DNA of 64,000 nucleotides from Microbacterium invictum (lineage in GTDB: Bacteria > Actinomycetota > Actinomycetes > Actinomycetales > Microbacteriaceae). A program made the position numbers and the translations under genes. Where the stretch lies: positions 2,232,001-2,296,000 of the forward strand of contig NZ_JACIFH010000001.1 in NCBI RefSeq assembly GCF_014197265.1. The letters are read 5' to 3'. This document shows, piece after piece, positions 60,877 through 64,000 of the stretch. The notes under the pieces are model-generated. The model had not been told where the DNA came from, ran no database searches, and worked only from the letters and a program-made list of their open reading frames with translations. Position 1 is the stretch's first letter; every line of letters starts with the position of its first letter.

Positions 60877-61253
60877 GGCTCCACCACCGCTCGCGACTCC
60901 TCGGCTTGACGATGGTGGTGGGGGGTGCCCCCGAGAGAGTGCTCAGCCTGGAAGATTGCGTCGGCCACAAGCTGTTGTGCGTGCTCGTTCGCGAGCCGGT
61001 AGAAGATCCGTGTGCCGTCTTGGCGGGTCGACACGATGCGCGCCAGGCGCATCTTCGCCAGGTGCTGCGATACCGCGGCCGGGGACTTGTCCACGATGTC
61101 GGCCAAGTGATTCACCGATAATTCGCCGGCATCTCGCAATGCCATGATGATCCGCACCCGCGTCGCGTCAGCCAGCATCGCGAAGACCTCTACCGCGAGT
61201 TCAACGTATTCGCTTTCCGGGAGGCGACCACATCCGGAACTATCTGCAAACAT
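60873..61253 (-). CDS. ArsR/SmtB-family metal-responsive repressor
   Basis: A 126-residue winged helix-turn-helix protein. FAMLADATRVRIIMAL, LSVNHLADIVDKSPAAVSQHLAKMRLARIV and GTRIFYRLANEH are the usual ArsR segments. There are no alpha-3 cysteines of the arsenic or cadmium type. Instead, the last helix (HAQQLVADAIFQAEHSL) has the spaced Asp/His pattern of alpha-5 zinc, nickel or cobalt sensors such as SmtB and NmtR, followed by a His-rich tail (PHHHRQ). It diverges from csoR across a 65-base gap. Its own regulated partner appears to have decayed. Confidence 0.85.
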   Translation of the reverse strand: MFADSSGCGRLPESEYVELAVEVFAMLADATRVRIIMALRDAGELSVNHLADIVDKSPAAVSQHLAKMRLARIVSTRQDGTRIFYRLANEHAQQLVADAIFQAEHSLGGTPHHHRQAEESRAVVEP

Positions 61254-61284
61254 ACGCAGATTATCTCAAAAGGGAGTAGCGGGC

Positions 61285-61313
61285 TTGACAAAGTACCATA
61301 GGGGGGTATGGTA
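61285..61313 (+). promoter_or_regulatory. csoR promoter with embedded copper-repressor operator
   Basis: TTGACA at 61285-61290 and TATGGT at 61307-61312 form a 16-base-spaced promoter. TACCATA (61294-61300) and TATGGTA (61307-61313) are a perfect inverted repeat around six Gs, the GC-centred pseudopalindrome of CsoR operators. CsoR bound here would cover the spacer and the -10 box. The -10 box ends 6 bases before the csoR ATG. Confidence 0.8.
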
Positions 61314-61318
61314 TTTAT

Positions 61319-61600
61319 ATGAACGGTTATGTGGCGAATAAGGACGATTTGCTGAAGCGACTGAGCCGCGCCGAGGGTCAGGTCCGGGGAATCGCCCGGA
61401 TGGTGGAGGACGACAAGTACTGCATCGACATCCTCACTCAGGTCTCCGCAGCGACGAAGGCGCTGGAGAACGTCGCATTGTCGCTGCTGGGAGACCACCT
61501 CACGCACTGTGTAGCCGAGGCCAGTGCCGAGGGTGGCCGGGTTGCCGCGGAGAAGATCCGTGAAGCCAATGACGCGATCGCTCGCCTCGTCCGTTCCTGA
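61319..61600 (+). CDS. csoR: copper-sensing transcriptional repressor CsoR
   Basis: A 93-residue CsoR/RcnR-family all-helical repressor. The Cu(I) ligands are C35 (YCIDIL), H60 and C64 (DHLTHC), the C-H-C set typical of CsoR rather than the nickel-type RcnR. It represses copZ and copA until copper binds. ATG 61319 lies 6 bases after a TATGGT -10 box, so its mRNA is likely leaderless. It is first in the csoR-copZ-copA operon and autoregulated through the operator at 61294-61313. Confidence 0.95.
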   Translation: MNGYVANKDDLLKRLSRAEGQVRGIARMVEDDKYCIDILTQVSAATKALENVALSLLGDHLTHCVAEASAEGGRVAAEKIREANDAIARLVRS

Positions 61601-61629
61601 CTAACCGATCACCACACGAGGAGACTGTG

Positions 61630-61956
61630 ATGAACATTGACAACCGCGACGACCTGGGCCTGAAGGACTCGGCTGGCTGTGCGTGCTGCTCGACCGCATC
61701 TGCCCCCACGACCACTGACGTGTCGGCGGCGGCGGTGACCTCTGAGGTTCTGGTGGCGGGTATGACGTGCTCGCACTGCGTGATGAGCGTCACCGAGGAG
61801 CTGGCCTCGATCGAGGGCGTGGAAAGCGTTGATGTGGACCTGAACGCCGGCGGAGCCTCGCGTGTCACGATCCGCAGCACCGCACCGGTGGACACCGCTG
61901 CGGTGACGGCAGCGGTGGAGGAGGCTGGCTACTCCCTGGCCAGCAGCTCGTCATGA
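61630..61956 (+). CDS. copZ: copper chaperone CopZ-like heavy-metal-associated protein
   Basis: A 108-residue protein. The C-terminal ~70 residues are an HMA domain with Cu(I) motif GMTCSHC (C47, C50). The N-terminal ~35 residues are an unstructured stretch with three further cysteines (AGCACC, 17-20), an extension found in some actinobacterial CopZ proteins and possibly an additional metal site. It delivers Cu(I) to CopA. A GAGGAG ribosome site precedes ATG 61630 (GTG 61627 is an alternative). Its TGA overlaps an ATG at 61953. Confidence 0.9.
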   Translation: MNIDNRDDLGLKDSAGCACCSTASAPTTTDVSAAAVTSEVLVAGMTCSHCVMSVTEELASIEGVESVDVDLNAGGASRVTIRSTAPVDTAAVTAAVEEAGYSLASSSS

Positions 61957-61987
61957 GCACGGTGATGTCGAGCTCGACATCACCGGG

Positions 61988-64000
61988 ATGACGTGCGCGT
62001 CCTGCGCGACACGGATCGAGCGCAAGCTCAACAAGCTGCCCGGCGTGGAAGCGACCGTCAACTACGCCACCGAGAAAGCCCGGGTGCGCGGGCAGGACGT
62101 CGACCCTGCGGCGCTTATCGCCGCAGTGCAATCGGCCGGGTATCAAGCCGCCGTTCCCGCCCCACCGGCCGCCGACCCCTCAGGCGAGGGTGCTGCCGCG
62201 CCGGCCGCGGATGGTGAGTTGGTGTCGTTGCGGCAGCGTCTGCTGATCAGCACCGCCCTGGCGGTGCCGGTCGCAGTGCTGTCGATGGTCCCGGCGTTGC
62301 AGTTCGAGTACTGGCAGTGGCTGGCGCTCACCCTCACCGCCCCCGTCGCGGTGTGGGGGGCGTGGCCGTTTCACCGCGCCGCGGCCGTCAACGCCCGCCA
62401 CGGCGCAGCGACGATGGACACGTTGATCAGTGTCGGCGTGATCGCCGCGTTCGGCTGGTCGCTGTACGCCCTGTTCTTCGGCGGCGCCGGGATGCCGGGA
62501 ATGACGATGACTTTCACGCTTGTCGGCACCCCGCAGGCAGGCGGGCACGAGATCTACCTCGAGGTCGCCGCGTTGGTGACGGTCTTCATCCTCGCCGGCC
62601 GGTACGCCGAAGCCCGCGCCCGCAAGTCGTCGTCCGAGGCGTTGCGTGCGCTGCTGGAACTGGGCGCGAAAGACGCCGTGAAGATCGTCGGCGGGGTGGA
62701 GCAGCGGGTTCCGGCGGCGCAGCTGGTCGTCGGTGACACCGTGCTGGTCCGGCCGGGGGAGAAAATCCCCTCCGACGGGCTCGTCGTCGACGGGTCGTCC
62801 GCGATCGACGCGAGCATGCTCACCGGCGAATCCACGCCGGTCGAAGTCGGCGTCGGCTCTCGGGTGGTGGGCGCCACCGTGAACGTCGGCGGCCGCCTCA
62901 CGGTGGAGATCACCCGTGTCGGCGCGGACACCGAGCTGGCACGGATGCGGCGGCTGATGGAGGAGGCGCAGACCGGGAAAGCCAAGGTGCAGCGTCTCGC
63001 CGACCGGGTCTCGGGTGTGTTCGTGCCGGTGGTGATCCTGCTCGCAATCACCGCGTTCGTCGGGTGGCTGCTGGTCGGTGGCTCGATCGAGCTGGCGTTC
63101 ACCGCCGCGGTAGCAACCCTGATCATCGCCTGCCCGTGCGCACTGGGACTCGCAACCCCCACCGCGCTGCTGGTGGGCACCGGTCGCGGCTCCCAGCTGG
63201 GCATCCTCATCCGGGGACCGCAGGTGCTGGAGCAGACCCGCAAGGTCGACACGATCGTGCTGGACAAGACCGGCACCGTCACCTCCGGCACCATGACCGT
63301 CACCGCGGTACACCCCGCCCCCGGCGTCACCACCGCCCAGTTGCTGGCCACGGCCGCGGCGGTGGAGTCCGGGTCGGAGCACCCCGTCGCGCGGGCCATC
63401 GTCACCGAGTCCGGCCCGGTGCCGGCGGCCGAGACGTTTGCCTCTCACGCCGGGCTCGGGGTGCAGGGCATCGTGGACGAGTCGCTCATAGTCGCCGGTC
63501 GCCCTTCATGGCTGCAAGAACAGTGGGGCATCACTCCTCCTGCTGACCTGCAGCGGGAAGCGGACAATCTGGAAGCGGCCGGGGCGACAGTGGTCGCGAT
63601 CGGCCGCGACGGGGAGCACCTGGGCATCATCGCGGTCGCGGACACGGTCAAACCCACCAGTGCCGAAGCCGTTGCCCGGTTCAAGGCGCTGGGGATGACG
63701 CCGGTACTGCTCACCGGCGACAACGACGGCGCCGCCCGCCACATCGCCGCGACTGTCGGGATCGACCAGGTCCACGCCGGTGTCACCCCGGCCGGCAAGC
63801 TCGATGTCGTCCGCCGGCTGCAGGACGAGGGCCGGGTGGTGGCGATGGTCGGTGATGGTGTGAACGACGCCGCCGCGCTAGCGGCCGCTGACCTGGGTCT
63901 TGCGATGGGCGGCGGCACGGACGCCGCAATCGCCGCCAGCGACATCACCGTCGTCTCCGGCGACCTGCTGGTCGTGGCCGACGCGGTCCGGCTGGCTCGC
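61988..64000 (+). CDS. copA: Cu(I)-exporting P1B-type ATPase CopA, C-terminus beyond the window
   Basis: The visible 671 residues include one HMA domain (MTCASC at the start), six membrane helices, the actuator TGES motif, the metal-channel CPC in [11 protein letters not shown], the phosphorylation motif DKTGT, the HP motif (SEHPVA) and the GDGVND hinge. It pumps Cu(I) out at the expense of ATP. In this frame the first start codon is ATG 61988, which removes the first HMA strand. The expected DVELDITG strand is encoded in frame from 61964 but without a start. The end, with the last two helices, is beyond the window. Confidence 0.93.
   Translation, partial: MTCASCATRIERKLNKLPGVEATVNYATEKARVRGQDVDPAALIAAVQSAGYQAAVPAPPAADPSGEGAAAPAADGELVSLRQRLLISTALAVPVAVLSMVPALQFEYWQWLALTLTAPVAVWGAWPFHRAAAVNARHGAATMDTLISVGVIAAFGWSLYALFFGGAGMPGMTMTFTLVGTPQAGGHEIYLEVAALVTVFILAGRYAEARARKSSSEALRALLELGAKDAVKIVGGVEQRVPAAQLVVGDTVLVRPGEKIPSDGLVVDGSSAIDASMLTGESTPVEVGVGSRVVGATVNVGGRLTVEITRVGADTELARMRRLMEEAQTGKAKVQRLADRVSGVFVPVVILLAITAFVGWLLVGGSIELAFTAAVATLIIACPCALGLATPTALLVGTGRGSQLGILIRGPQVLEQTRKVDTIVLDKTGTVTSGTMTVTAVHPAPGVTTAQLLATAAAVESGSEHPVARAIVTESGPVPAAETFASHAGLGVQGIVDESLIVAGRPSWLQEQWGITPPADLQREADNLEAAGATVVAIGRDGEHLGIIAVADTVKPTSAEAVARFKALGMTPVLLTGDNDGAARHIAATVGIDQVHAGVTPAGKLDVVRRLQDEGRVVAMVGDGVNDAAALAAADLGLAMGGGTDAAIAASDITVVSGDLLVVADAVRLAR

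Overview
The window is chromosomal DNA of a high-GC actinobacterium, most probably a Microbacterium or another member of the Microbacteriaceae. The grounds are base composition, the gene order ftsH-folE-folP-folB-folK with DUF3180 and PH-domain proteins beside lysS, several apparently leaderless genes with a TAGNCT-like -10 box, and actinobacterial families (DUF4192, DUF2520, F420-type luciferase-like oxidoreductases). The genus is inferred from gene content; no marker gene was compared.

1-11 kb: a catabolic island. Seven minus-strand genes (Gfo/Idh/MocA oxidoreductase, sugar-phosphate isomerase/epimerase-like protein, serine hydrolase, VOC protein, AEC transporter, MFS transporter, second Gfo/Idh/MocA gene cut by the window edge) run head to tail, with 4-base stop/start overlaps except at the last junction. 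An AraC regulator lies upstream. Diverging from it are a second VOC paralog and a 935-residue FAD/iron-sulfur dehydrogenase. Three TTACACGTGTAA-like palindromes sit between the divergent units. The substrate is unknown. 11-17 kb: a minus-strand unit of an NtaA/DszA-type flavin monooxygenase, a 2-hydroxyacid dehydrogenase, a carbohydrate ABC importer without its ATPase, and an FMN reductase. 17-20 kb: a TIM-like isomerase, RpiB and a DhaK-DhaL kinase that fit tetrulose (erythrulose) phosphate metabolism. 20-23.6 kb: a flavin reductase fused to an IclR-effector-like domain, a frameshifted SDR gene and a deleted ISL3 transposase, then tRNA-Ser.

23.7-55 kb: mostly core genome. It holds an F420-type oxidoreductase, an MFS exporter, an SDR behind a FadR-type operator, ldh, radA, an SseB-like protein, argA, clpC, an XRE/DUF2975-like membrane operon, cardiolipin synthase, lysS, the folate operon, ftsH, hpt, tilS, ppa and an M23 peptidase. 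The striking local feature is a set of four long hairpin repeats, two on each side of an AbiEi/DUF559-like nuclease gene (36.3-37.8 kb). A structured, terminator-ended stretch at 30.3-30.5 kb may be an unannotated RNA.

55-64 kb: three tRNAs (Glu, Asp, Phe) followed by an integrative element beginning at the tRNA-Phe 3' end. It carries a tyrosine integrase, a gene interrupted by an intact IS21-family element, several tiny ORFs, an ArsR/SmtB metal sensor beside a decayed partner, and a copper module (csoR, copZ, copA). copA runs off the right edge, and its first codons appear frameshifted relative to copZ.
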